A stretch of DNA of 64,000 bases from Betaproteobacteria bacterium. GTDB lineage: Bacteria > Pseudomonadota > Gammaproteobacteria > Burkholderiales > Usitatibacteraceae. Below the pieces are notes generated by a model, which did no database searches, was not told the DNA's origin, and saw nothing but the letters and a program-made list of their open reading frames with translations. The stretch covers positions 1,178,001 to 1,242,000 of the forward strand of contig JADKJU010000002.1 in the NCBI GenBank assembly GCA_016720855.1, read 5' to 3'. Below are positions 8,034-16,448 of this stretch, in pieces (the stretch's first letter is position 1; every line of letters begins with the position of its first letter). The translations under genes and the position numbers were made by a program.

Positions 8034-9865
8034 GCAGGGTCCTTTGTCGCTGCCCGGGCCGGTGCCGATCGCGAGTGCGCCAGAGCCACGTCCAGCGCCT
8101 CCATGAACTCGCTCACCTTGATGGGCTTGGTGAGATAGCTGAAGAAGCCGGCCGCCAGGCCGCGCTCGATGTCGCGGGGTACCGCGTTGGCGCTCAGGGC
8201 GATGATCGGGATGTGCGCCGTCGAGGGATCCGCGCGCAGGATCTTCATGGCCTCGATCCCGCTGATGCCGGGCAGGTTGATGTCCATGAGGATCACCTCC
8301 GGCTGGTAGGCGCGCGCGAACTCGATGCCGAGGCTGCCGTCCGCGGCGCCCAGCAAGCGCAGCTCGGGGCGGCGGGCGACGAGCTGCTCGACCAGCTCGA
8401 GGTTGGCCGGATTGTCTTCCACGTAGAGCACGGTGCGAAGGGGCATGCTTTCGGGCACAGGCGGTTGTGCCAGCGAAGTGCGCTCGGCTCCCAGGGTGGT
8501 CAGGTGCGGAGCGGTCGTCAGGGGCAATTCGATCCAGAACACGCTCCCCACGCCGACCGTGCTGTCCGCGCCGATGTCGCCGTCCATCAGCTCGATCAGC
8601 CGCTTGGTCATCACCAGGCCGATGCCCGTGCCTTCCTCCGCGCTGGCCTCCTTGCCGAGGCGATTGAAGGGCTGGAAGAGCTGCGCGAGCTGTTCCGGGG
8701 CCAGTCCTGCGCCGGTGTCGCGCACGCTGATGCGAATCGAGCCCGGGGGCTTCAGGACGCATTCCACGGAAACCGCGCCGCCCGGCGTGTTGTACTTGAT
8801 GGCATTGAAGAGGAGGTTGATCAGGACCTGCTTGACCCGGGTCCGGTCGGCATTGACGAAGTAGGGGGTCTCGAACCTCGGGAACGTCATGCCGATGCCG
8901 CGCTTGCGCGCCTGCGGCTCGATCATCGCGCGGCACTCGAGCATGACTTCGACCAGCGATACCGGTTCGGGGGACAGCGTCAACTTGCCCGACTCGATCA
9001 GCGCGAGGTCGAGGATTTCGTTGATCAGCTCGAGCAGGTACCACCCGGCCTTGAGAATCTGGTCGATGTTGCGCTTCTGCGTCGGCGTCGGCGCCGGAGA
9101 GCCGGATTCGAGGAGCTGGGCGAAGCCCAGGATCGCATTGAGCGGCGTGCGCAATTCATGGCTCATGCCGGAGAGGAAGTCGGATTTCGCGAGGTTGGCC
9201 TTTTCCGCGGCGGCCATGGCCTCGTTAAGCTCGGACTCGACGCGCTTGCGCACCGAATTGTCCGTGCCGATCAGGAGGTATCCGATGATGTCGCCGAAGT
9301 CGTCCCGCAACGCCGTGATCGACACGATGGCCGGGAAGCGGCCGCCATCCTTGCGGATATAGGTCAATTCATAGATGTCCTCGATCCCGCGCGACGCCTT
9401 GAAAGCAAGCGCCTCGAAGCCCGCCGCAATGGGAGTCGCGAGCTCGACGCTCAAGGCCTCGGCACGCGCCTTCACTTCCCGGGGGTCGTGGATATCGCTC
9501 GGGCTTATCCGGTTGACGACCTCGGCGGCGCTGTAGCCGAGCATGCGCTCGGCGCCGACATTGAACAGCTGGATGATGCCCTTCTCGTCGGTGGCGATGA
9601 TCGAGAAATTGGCGCTGGTGAGAATCGCGTTCTGCAGTGCCCCCGCCTTGAGCAGCGCGTTCTGGCGCCGCACGTCGGTATTGCTTTCCGACTTCCAGGC
9701 ATCGCCTGCCGGGATAAGATCGTCTACGGGTGCGGGCATGGTCTTGGCCGGTTGAATGCGTGCGATGACCTGCGCACGGGTCATGCGTGCCGGGCGGGAA
9801 GCCAAGCTCAGGGCAGCCTCCAGCGACAGGCAGGGACTCGAGTTTCCCCGGGTCAGCGCGACCAT
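8030..9865 (-). CDS. PAS-domain hybrid sensor histidine kinase
   Basis: About 611 residues from the ATG at 9865, which has a good GGGGAG Shine-Dalgarno six bases upstream; a TTG start at 9934 would add 23 residues. No membrane helix, so a cytoplasmic sensor. Order: N-terminal linker; PAS/PAC domain (~75-205: TSANFSIIATDEKGI, ITALRDDFGDIIGYLL); HisKA with the phospho-acceptor His236 in SGMSHELRTPLNAILG; HATPase with N-box NLLFNAIKYN and G-boxes RDTGAGLAP and EGTGIGLVMTK; C-terminal receiver with VLYVEDNPAN and phospho-Asp in VILMDINLPGISG, and the Lys in YLTKPIK. It forms a phosphorelay pair with the downstream, translationally coupled response regulator. Confidence 0.93.
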   Translation of the reverse strand: MVALTRGNSSPCLSLEAALSLASRPARMTRAQVIARIQPAKTMPAPVDDLIPAGDAWKSESNTDVRRQNALLKAGALQNAILTSANFSIIATDEKGIIQLFNVGAERMLGYSAAEVVNRISPSDIHDPREVKARAEALSVELATPIAAGFEALAFKASRGIEDIYELTYIRKDGGRFPAIVSITALRDDFGDIIGYLLIGTDNSVRKRVESELNEAMAAAEKANLAKSDFLSGMSHELRTPLNAILGFAQLLESGSPAPTPTQKRNIDQILKAGWYLLELINEILDLALIESGKLTLSPEPVSLVEVMLECRAMIEPQARKRGIGMTFPRFETPYFVNADRTRVKQVLINLLFNAIKYNTPGGAVSVECVLKPPGSIRISVRDTGAGLAPEQLAQLFQPFNRLGKEASAEEGTGIGLVMTKRLIELMDGDIGADSTVGVGSVFWIELPLTTAPHLTTLGAERTSLAQPPVPESMPLRTVLYVEDNPANLELVEQLVARRPELRLLGAADGSLGIEFARAYQPEVILMDINLPGISGIEAMKILRADPSTAHIPIIALSANAVPRDIERGLAAGFFSYLTKPIKVSEFMEALDVALAHSRSAPARAATKDPA

Positions 9866-9923
9866 AGCGTACTCCCCGGCGGAGGTCGGTGCGCCAGGAC
9901 ACATAAGGCCCAGGCGCTGCGAG

Positions 9924-11054
9924 CTACCGTCCAAGCAGCTCTCCCGCGGGCTTGAGCGATTCGACCCGGTCGCAGATCACCTTGGCGATGGCGATTAGCG
10001 GCCCGCCGAGAAGGAGGCCCGCCATACCCCACAGCCATCCAAAGAACAGCAGCGCAATGAACAGCACCGCGGAGTTGACGCGCGCGAAGCGGCCCTGCAG
10101 CCAGGTCTGGAACACCAGGCCGATGAGGCCGGCGATCAGCATGGCGGCGCCCGCCACGGCCACGGCATGCAGCAGGTTTCCGAACTGCAGGAAGCCTGCG
10201 ATGCCAGCGGCAAGCGCCAGCAGCACCGGGCCCAGGTAGGGGACGAAATGCAGCACGCCGGCAGCAACACCCCATACGCCCGCGTTCTCCATGCCCATCG
10301 CCCGGAACGCGAGCCAGGTCGCGATGCCGATCAGGGCGTTCGAGACGAGGATCGAAAGCAGGTAGCGCTGCACCTGGCTGTCGATCTCCTCGAGAATCCG
10401 CACCGTGTCCTTCTTGCGGGCGGGGGAGGGGCCGACGAACTGGACGAGCTTGCGCCGGAAGTGCTCGCCCGAGGCGAGCAGGAAATAGGCAAGCAGGAGC
10501 ACGATCGGCGTCTGGCCCGCGACCGCGAACAGCAGCGCAGACTGAGCGACGGCGTAGTCGCGCAGCCAGGCGGTGGGCTCGGTCGCCCTCGCGGTGATCA
10601 CGCGCGCCCCCGGCTTGGCGCCAGCATCGGCGGCGACGCCCTGGAGCTCGTTGGCCACCTCCTGCATGTTCTGCAGTGCGGTCGGTCCGCTGGTGCGCGC
10701 CGCGCTCAGGCTGTGACGCACCTTGCGGGCGGCTTCGGGAAGCTTCTCGATCATCGCGGTCACGTCGTCGCTCACGGAGACCACGACCCACGACACTCCG
10801 CCGACCAGCGCGGCCAGGACGATGGCCGCGCCGATGGCGCGCGGAACGTGCAGCGCCTGCAACTGATCGATCACCGGGCGCAGGGCGTAGCTGGCCAGGA
10901 TGCCGATCAGCAACGGGACGAAGAAGGTGCGCGCAAGATAGAGCGTGGCCACGAGGGCGATGACTGCCAGGATGCCCACGGCCGTTCCCGTCGATTGCGC
11001 CGGAGCGCCAGCGGCGGCGACCGTGACTGCTTCAACCGTATCGCCTTTCATCAT
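9924..11054 (-). CDS. AI-2E family transporter (PerM-like permease)
   Basis: 376 residues with the layout of the AI-2E/PerM exporter family: two or three N-terminal helices (~25-95, with YALRPVIDQLQ between), a soluble amphipathic segment (~95-165), then about five C-terminal helices. Family hallmarks are VPYLGPVLLALAAG around residue 280 and LLLGGPLIAIAKVI near the end. Some members export the quorum signal AI-2, others act as Na+/H+ antiporters; the substrate here cannot be told. It lies just upstream of the two-component genes on the same strand (58-bp gap) and may be the first gene of that transcript. Confidence 0.9.
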   Translation of the reverse strand: MMKGDTVEAVTVAAAGAPAQSTGTAVGILAVIALVATLYLARTFFVPLLIGILASYALRPVIDQLQALHVPRAIGAAIVLAALVGGVSWVVVSVSDDVTAMIEKLPEAARKVRHSLSAARTSGPTALQNMQEVANELQGVAADAGAKPGARVITARATEPTAWLRDYAVAQSALLFAVAGQTPIVLLLAYFLLASGEHFRRKLVQFVGPSPARKKDTVRILEEIDSQVQRYLLSILVSNALIGIATWLAFRAMGMENAGVWGVAAGVLHFVPYLGPVLLALAAGIAGFLQFGNLLHAVAVAGAAMLIAGLIGLVFQTWLQGRFARVNSAVLFIALLFFGWLWGMAGLLLGGPLIAIAKVICDRVESLKPAGELLGR

Positions 11055-11267
11055 TCCCGCCCGGTGTGCGTCGTCAATCTGCGCAGGATACGCAGCGAGG
11101 GGCCCGCGCTCGGTGCGCTGGCGTACTTACCTAATGTGCGCAATCAAACAGACGGGTCCCTCGGGGCGGCGCAGCATGGGGCCAGGGTCCGCTGCCGGGA
11201 TCCGATTCCAGAAGGCGAGCGCATGGCGCGCATCCGGAACCGGCGGCGATTTCACACGGAGGCACGA

Positions 11268-12074
11268 ATGAACGCAAAACTTAAAGTCGCATTGGCCATA
11301 TCCACGCTCTTCATGGCCACGCAGGCGGTGGCCCAGATCACGTTCTACGAGGGCGAAGGTTTCCGCGGGCGCGTGTTCGCCACGAACAAGAAGGTTCCGA
11401 ATCTCGACAAGATCGGGTTCAACGACCGCGCTTCGTCGGTGGTCGTGGAGCGCGGCAGCTGGGAAGTTTGCCAGGACGCGAAGTTCGCGGGCCGTTGCGT
11501 CATCCTGCGCAAGGGCAGCTACGATTCGCTGAGCCAGCTGGGAATGAACGACCGGATCTCGTCGGTGCGGCCGGCGGACGACCGCAGGCGCTATGAGAAC
11601 GAGGTGCCCGCGCCCCTGACCGCGCCCAACTATGAGTACCGGCGCCGCCCGAGCGAGAAGGTGTACGACGTTCCCGTCACTTCGGTCCGCGCCGTGATGG
11701 GGCCGCCCGAGCAGCGTTGCTGGGTCGAGCGCCAGCAGGTCAGCGAACCGGGCCGCGGGGATCCGAACGTGGGCGGCGCGATCGTGGGCGCGATCCTCGG
11801 CGGCGTTCTCGGCCACCAGGTCGGCAGCGGACGCGGGAACACCCTCGCGACCGCGGGCGGCGCGGTCGCCGGTGGGGTGGTCGGTGCCAATGTGGGGCGC
11901 AGCAGCGGCGGCACGACGGAACACGACGTGCAGCGCTGCGAGAACGTGGCGAGCGACGCGCCGGCATACTGGGACGTCACCTACGATTTCAAGGGCGTCC
12001 AGCACCGGGTGCAAATGAGCGCTGCTCCGGGCCGCACCATCGCGGTGAACCGGAACGGCGAACCGCGGCAGTAG
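11268..12074 (+). CDS. beta/gamma-crystallin domain protein with glycine-zipper segment
   Basis: 268 residues, secreted: signal peptide ends AQAVAQ at about residue 23. Residues ~24-105 are one complete beta/gamma-crystallin domain with two Greek-key motifs, each carrying a calcium-site signature (NDRASS and NDRISS). After a linker rich in Pro/Arg, residues ~160-215 form a glycine zipper (GGAIVGAILGGVLGHQVGSG..., GGAVAGGVVGANVG), as in 17-kDa surface antigen / SlyB-type outer-membrane proteins. The C-terminal ~50 residues (YWDVTYDFKGVQHRVQM) also resemble that family. The fusion implies a Ca2+-binding outer-membrane or periplasmic protein. A long open frame reaches far upstream but only as antisense to the AI-2E gene; ATG 11268 has GGAGG nearby. 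Confidence 0.85.
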   Translation: MNAKLKVALAISTLFMATQAVAQITFYEGEGFRGRVFATNKKVPNLDKIGFNDRASSVVVERGSWEVCQDAKFAGRCVILRKGSYDSLSQLGMNDRISSVRPADDRRRYENEVPAPLTAPNYEYRRRPSEKVYDVPVTSVRAVMGPPEQRCWVERQQVSEPGRGDPNVGGAIVGAILGGVLGHQVGSGRGNTLATAGGAVAGGVVGANVGRSSGGTTEHDVQRCENVASDAPAYWDVTYDFKGVQHRVQMSAAPGRTIAVNRNGEPRQ

Positions 12075-12094
12075 GGTCTTCCTGGCAGGAAATG

Positions 12095-12120
12095 AAAAGC
12101 GGCCCTTCGGGGCCGCTTTT
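12095..12120. terminator. bidirectional intrinsic terminator
   Basis: Perfect 10-bp stem (AAAAGCGGCC / GGCCGCTTTT) around a six-base CTTCGG loop. The A-tract on one side and T-tract on the other suit both strands. It lies between the converging crystallin-type gene and the DUF5648-like gene. Confidence 0.85.
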
Positions 12121-12156
12121 CCATGTGTCCGGGGCATTGCCCTCTCGTTCAGGCGC

Positions 12157-13332
12157 TCATCGCGGCGAACAGAACTGTACGCCCTCGTCGATCCAGTCCG
12201 ACATCGTCGGGCGCAGCGCGGAATTGAGCATGAACCGATGGTTCGAGTCGCCCTGGGCCGCGCGATCGTTGTAGACGCGGAACACCGGGACCGCATCGGC
12301 GGTACACGCCCCGTTCTGCGGCATGAGTGCCCAGAAGAAGATGCCTTCGAACCCCCATCCGAGGAAAGATTTGCCGGCGGCTGCAGCGTCGGCGCGCTGT
12401 GATTGCTCGACGTCCTTCAGGTATTGGCATTCGCCCTCGTTGCCCGTGTAGAAGTGCGAATTCGGCCCGTAGGCATAGAAGCGGCAGACGGGATGGGCGC
12501 TCGCGGGCGCGTCGGCCTGCCTCATCCACGCCTTGAACTTCTGACCGGTACGCTGCCAGCCGCCCTGTCCGCCCGCATCGAGCTGCTTCACGGAGTCGGG
12601 ATCGCCGGCCATGAAGTAATGGCCGAGCTGGTCCTGGTAGTACTCGATCATCGGCGTCTGGGTTCCGATGGTGAAGTCGAGCGCGAAGGCTTGCGTCGGC
12701 GCGCCGCCGGAGAGCGGGCGTCCATAGGCCTCCACGCGGTAGGCGCCGGGCGCCAGCCCCTCGATGCCCACCCCGGCATACGAAACGGGGCTGGCCGTGG
12801 CGGCCGATGCGTAGTCGAAGTCAACGCGGATCACGTTGCCGGTGACCGCGGCGCGCAGCGTGGCCGAATCGAAATTGGCCGGGCTGTGCACGAGCACGCT
12901 TGCGGCCTCCCACGCCCCCGGGGCGAAGGGCACGAGAAACACACCCCACGCCGGGGGCGGCGTCACGGCGAATGTTGTCCGCACTATCTGCGGTGCAGTG
13001 CCCGGCAGGTCGATGTCGAAGAGCCGTGCCTGGACCGTATAGCTGCCCGGCACGAGTTGACCGATGGGCACGCCCATGTAGCCGAACGTGGGGTCCATCG
13101 GGCCGAAGTTTTCGGTCACGTAGTCGAAATCGACCACGATGTTCTTGCCCGAGCGCACGAAGCGGTTCGCGGGCAGGTATTGCGGCACCTCGGTGGTGCC
13201 GAGGTAGAGCCGAACCTCCTGTCCGTAGGCCGGCGCCACCGGCAACGGAGCGACGGTGACGGCGTTTGCCCCGAACGAGACGAAAACCGCGGCGATCGCG
13301 GCCGCGATTGCGGTGCGCGGTGCGCGGCTCAC
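12157..13332 (-). CDS. secreted protein with C-terminal DUF5648-like repeats
   Basis: 391 residues with a signal peptide (cleavage after SFGANA, about residue 24). The middle contains two similar beta-rich modules, each about 100 residues, with the pattern 'I-V-DFDY ... YMGVPIGQLVPGSYTVQARL' and 'IRVDFDYASA ... YAGVGIEGLAPGAYRVEAYG'. The C-terminal third has YYQDQLGHYFMAGDPDSV, CRFYAYGPNSHFYTG and VFRVYND, typical of the DUF5648 region that betaproteobacteria attach to many exported proteins. Function unknown; probably surface or extracellular. The start codon is GTG and has no strong Shine-Dalgarno, so it may be a few codons off. Confidence 0.75.
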   Translation of the reverse strand: MSRAPRTAIAAAIAAVFVSFGANAVTVAPLPVAPAYGQEVRLYLGTTEVPQYLPANRFVRSGKNIVVDFDYVTENFGPMDPTFGYMGVPIGQLVPGSYTVQARLFDIDLPGTAPQIVRTTFAVTPPPAWGVFLVPFAPGAWEAASVLVHSPANFDSATLRAAVTGNVIRVDFDYASAATASPVSYAGVGIEGLAPGAYRVEAYGRPLSGGAPTQAFALDFTIGTQTPMIEYYQDQLGHYFMAGDPDSVKQLDAGGQGGWQRTGQKFKAWMRQADAPASAHPVCRFYAYGPNSHFYTGNEGECQYLKDVEQSQRADAAAAGKSFLGWGFEGIFFWALMPQNGACTADAVPVFRVYNDRAAQGDSNHRFMLNSALRPTMSDWIDEGVQFCSPR

Positions 13333-13499
13333 GGGACGAACCTGTGGGGCATGGGGCGGGTCTGGGTCATGGCGCTGGTACCTTCATGGGATGTCAGTCC
13401 GGGAAAGCGCCCGGAGCGAAGCGTCTAGGGAGGAAGAGTAGGGAGCGGGGCGCGAATCGTCTGTCTGGCAGCGTACGGACGGCCCGGCGCCGGTCCCGC

Positions 13500-14120
13500 T
13501 CAGGTCGTCGCGAGGCAGGAGTCTTTCTGCTTCGCCATCTGCCCGCGCTTCATCGACAGGTACTGGCCCTGCTCCATGTCGTGCAACTGCAGCGGGTAGC
13601 GCTCCGCCGCCGCGAACCAGTCGCGCAGGCGCCTCTCGGGCTGGTCGGCCGCGGGCAGCGAATACGCGCCGAGGTAGGCCTCGATCGCGAGGTAGTAGCG
13701 CATCGTGTTCCTCTCGACCACGCCGCGGATGTCGCCCAGGTAGACCGGGGTGCCGTCGGGCTTGCGCTCGACGATGCTGAAGCCGACCTTGTCGCGGCCG
13801 AGTGTGGCGAGATAGGTGCGCATGGCGATCCGCGCCACGACGCCGTACGAAAAGGCGGCTCCGAGGGGCTCGGTCGAACATGCGGCCGACGACAACGTTC
13901 AGGATGCTTCCGGCGCCGGCACGGCGCGCGCGGCAGCTCTTGACGTTGAGATGCATGATGAGGATTTCGCACCAGTGGGTGGTTCCCTGCAGCGCCTGGC
14001 CGACGACGCTGAAGGGGTGCGCCACGACCGCGAAGGCGTCGCCCTTCATGCCGGTCGTATCGCGAGCAGCGAACCGGTAACCGTGACCGCGGCCACGACG
14101 AAAAACAGAACTGCATCCAT
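13500..14120 (-). pseudogene. frameshifted, internally shortened hypothetical protein gene
   Basis: Three separated pieces on one strand look like parts of one protein. (1) From ATG 14120, MDAVLFFVVAAVTVTGSLLA is a signal or membrane segment that soon hits a stop. (2) In a different frame, from about 14049, GDAFAVVAHPFSVVGQALQG, THWCEILIMHLNVKSC and ILNVVVGRMFD resemble the first half of a conserved betaproteobacterial protein I know only as hypothetical. (3) Back in the first frame, to 13500, SYGVVARIAMRTYLATLGRD, GFSIVERKPDG, RGVVERNTMRYYLAIEAYLG and ERRLRDWFAA give the second half. The middle of the family (some tens of residues before SYG) appears to be missing. Sequencing error alone would not explain the missing stretch. 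Confidence 0.55.
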
Positions 14121-14243
14121 GGGCGTTCTCCTGCAAGCAGGGTGTGCGCGATGCGGAACGCGGGCCTGTACGCTCACGCACTCATCGATGCCCCCGTGTT
14201 TGCCGCCGTGTAAAATCAAGCTTGGGACTGCATTGGGAAATGC

Positions 14244-14963
14244 ATGGTGGCTGCCGCCAATATTCAGCGTAATCAATTGCTTGCGTCCATTCCCGAGGTC
14301 GAGTTGGCGCGCTGGCTTCCGCACCTGGACCTCGTGGACATGCCGCTCGGCAAGGTGCTCAACGAGTCCGGCCACACCCTGACCCATGTGTATTTTCCGA
14401 CGACGTCGATCGTCTCGCTGCTGTACGTCATGGAAGACGGCGCGTCGGCCGAGATCGCGGTTGTCGGGAACGAGGGAATCGTCGGGATCTCGCTCTTCAT
14501 GGGGGGAGAGTCGACGCTCAGCCGCGCGGTGGTGCAAAGCGCGGGGCAGGGGCTTCGCCTCAAGGCCAGCCTGCTGATGCAGGAGTTCAACCGGGCCGGC
14601 CCGGTGCTGCACCTGCTGCTGCGCTATACGCAGGCCCTCATCACCCAGATGGCGCAGACGGCGGTGTGCAATCGCCACCATTCGCTGGACCAGCAGCTGT
14701 GCCGCTGGCTCCTGTTGAGCCTGGACCGCCTGAAGTCCAACGAACTGGTGATGACGCAGGACCTCATCGCCAACATGCTGGGCGTGCGCCGCGAGGGCGT
14801 GACCGAGGCGGCCGGCCACCTGCAGTCGGCCGGGCTGATCAAGTACCGCCGCGGCCACATCACGGTGCTCGACCGCGCCGGGCTCGAGCGGCGCACCTGC
14901 GAGTGCTATGCCGTGGTCAGGAAGGAATACGAGCGCCTGCTTCCGGATTCGACCGCGACCTAG
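14244..14963 (+). CDS. Crp/Fnr-family transcriptional regulator (paralogue 2)
   Basis: 239 residues and the same architecture as the gene at 6441-7184: sensor domain (VYFPTTSIVSLLYV, VVGNEGIVGISLFMGG), dimer helix (LLLRYTQALITQMAQTAVCNRHH) and winged HTH (TQDLIANMLGVRREGVTEAAGHLQSAG), ending RRTCECYAVVRKEYERLL. Long runs are identical between the two, so they are recent paralogues and probably recognise similar DNA. No Fnr iron-sulphur cysteines at the N-terminus. A TAAAAT hexamer at 14211-14216 may be its -10 box. The divergent neighbour is the broken gene at 13500-14120. Confidence 0.9.
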   Translation: MVAAANIQRNQLLASIPEVELARWLPHLDLVDMPLGKVLNESGHTLTHVYFPTTSIVSLLYVMEDGASAEIAVVGNEGIVGISLFMGGESTLSRAVVQSAGQGLRLKASLLMQEFNRAGPVLHLLLRYTQALITQMAQTAVCNRHHSLDQQLCRWLLLSLDRLKSNELVMTQDLIANMLGVRREGVTEAAGHLQSAGLIKYRRGHITVLDRAGLERRTCECYAVVRKEYERLLPDSTAT

Positions 14964-15003
14964 GCGGCTGCGTTACCGGAGAGAAGGAATCTCCCGCGCG
15001 AAG

Positions 15004-15786
15004 TCACTTGCGATCCTGGCCGTGTTCTTCGCTTTTGTTGTCGTGGCCCTTGCCCTGCGAGTTGGACTGGGGAGGCTGCATTTGATGCGGCTGCTGCTGC
15101 CGCTGCTGGCCCGGCTGGGAGTGCTGCTGGTAGGTTGGCGTCTGTTGCGGGGCCGGCGCGTGCTGCTGCGGCTGGGCGCGCGATCCGCCCGGGCCACCCT
15201 GCTGATGGTAATGCTGCTGCGCCACGGACTCGCGCGGCTGGTACCGGTAGTTCCCGGATCGTATCGATTGCTGCTGCTCCGCCGCGCGCGGATAGCGTTC
15301 GCCCGAATACTGCCTCTGGTACGACGGAAGCGGAGCGGCGGACGGGGAGGAGCGGTGGTCCCATCGATCCCACCCGCTTCGGCGCGCTTCCCAGTCGCGG
15401 CCCCAATGATCGCCCCAGCGCGGCGGCGCGTCGGCACGCCAGCCGCGGAAATACGCAGGCGGCTGCCGGTAGTAGCGCACCGGGACGCGCAGCACGTAGA
15501 GCGGCACGTACTCGGGGCCCACCCGGTACCACGGACCGTTGTACCAGCTGCTTGAATACCAGTTGTCGGTGCGGAAGACCCAGTACAGGCCGTCGTAGAA
15601 GAAATAGTTCGAGCTCGCCTGGGGAGCGTAATAGACCGGATAGCCCGGAATCCGGACGAGCTGCGGATACGTCGGGATGTTGATGCCGATGCTGATGCCG
15701 GGACCCTGGAAGCCGAAACTGACTTCGGCGCGGGCCGGCATGGCCTGGGCGACGAGCAGCGACAACGCGATGATCAAGTAGCGCAT
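15004..15786 (-). CDS. secreted Tyr/Trp- and Gln-rich hypothetical protein
   Basis: 260 residues with a signal peptide (cleavage after MPARA, about residue 20). The N-terminal half is rich in Tyr, Trp and Pro (ISIGINIPTYPQLVRIPGYP, YFFYDGLYWVF, WYSSSWYNGPWYRV), a pattern common in small exported beta-rich envelope proteins of Proteobacteria. From about residue 125 it becomes low-complexity, dominated by Gln, Pro, His and Ser. The ATG at 15786 has a strong GGAGG Shine-Dalgarno seven bases upstream. Function unknown. It heads a group of envelope genes continuing to 20147. Confidence 0.75.
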   Translation of the reverse strand: MRYLIIALSLLVAQAMPARAEVSFGFQGPGISIGINIPTYPQLVRIPGYPVYYAPQASSNYFFYDGLYWVFRTDNWYSSSWYNGPWYRVGPEYVPLYVLRVPVRYYRQPPAYFRGWRADAPPRWGDHWGRDWEARRSGWDRWDHRSSPSAAPLPSYQRQYSGERYPRAAEQQQSIRSGNYRYQPRESVAQQHYHQQGGPGGSRAQPQQHAPAPQQTPTYQQHSQPGQQRQQQPHQMQPPQSNSQGKGHDNKSEEHGQDRK

Positions 15787-16031
15787 TTCCGTCCTCCTTC
15801 TGGTTCGATGACCACCGCATTGGGACGGCCACGCGGCTGATGATAATCCCCGCGCCGGAGGCGGTCTGTGTGGCGGCCCACATTGCCGCGTTCCGTGGCG
15901 ACGGGTACCCGCCGCGTGTGCGTTGGCAGACAGACGCAAGCCGATCGCGTGCGCAGACTGCACTTGCCTCGACATCGAGGCCGCGCCGCCCCCGCACGCC
16001 GGGGCCCGAACACTCCACCTGAGGAATGCCC

Positions 16032-16427
16032 ATGAATACCATGCCGTCGAACTCCAACCGGGCCGCCATGCTGGCCTTGGCGCTCGCCACGTCGTTCGCC
16101 GTCGTGGCGGGAGGCTGCGCAAGCGCGCCAGCGCCTCGCGAACAGATGGCGGTGGCGGAAGCCGCCGTCCAGCACGCCAACACCAGCAGCACGAGCAAAG
16201 ACGCCGCCGCCGAGCTTCAGGTCGCGACGGACAAGCTGGCCAGCGCCCGGCAGGCGGTGGCCAACAAGGACTATGAGCGCGCCAGCCAGCTCGCCGAGCA
16301 GGCCGAGGTCGATGCGCAGGTTGCCGAGCTGCACGCGCAATCGGAGCGCTCGCGCAAGGCCGCGCACGAATCCCAGGAAGCCGCGCGCGCCCTGCGCGAG
16401 GAAATCAATCGCAATTCCGTTCGTTGA
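16032..16427 (+). CDS. DUF4398-type lipoprotein
   Basis: About 131 residues with a lipobox (VAGGC, Cys ~27) after a hydrophobic segment, then a predicted long helical domain rich in Ala, Glu and Gln (MAVAEAAVQHA, AAAELQVATDKLASARQAV, DYERASQLAEQAEVDAQVAELHAQ). This is the pattern of DUF4398, a helical-hairpin domain found in outer-membrane lipoproteins. ATG 16032 is chosen because a GAGGA Shine-Dalgarno lies six bases upstream; an ATG two codons earlier overlaps that site. It is 21 bp ahead of the OmpA-type gene, which begins with the same domain, so the two are an operon and probably partners. Confidence 0.85.
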   Translation: MNTMPSNSNRAAMLALALATSFAVVAGGCASAPAPREQMAVAEAAVQHANTSSTSKDAAAELQVATDKLASARQAVANKDYERASQLAEQAEVDAQVAELHAQSERSRKAAHESQEAARALREEINRNSVR

Positions 16428-16448
16428 GCGGATAAAGGAGCCCAAAGC

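Noticed and set aside
7209..9044. Response-regulator frame extended upstream to 9044
   Set aside because: The extra 337 codons overlap the histidine kinase in another frame and lack protein-like sequence; the ATGA overlap at 8030-8033 marks the real start.
12900..13259. Plus-strand open frame rich in Arg/Pro within the DUF5648-like gene
   Set aside because: Antisense shadow with no ribosome site and no protein-like composition.
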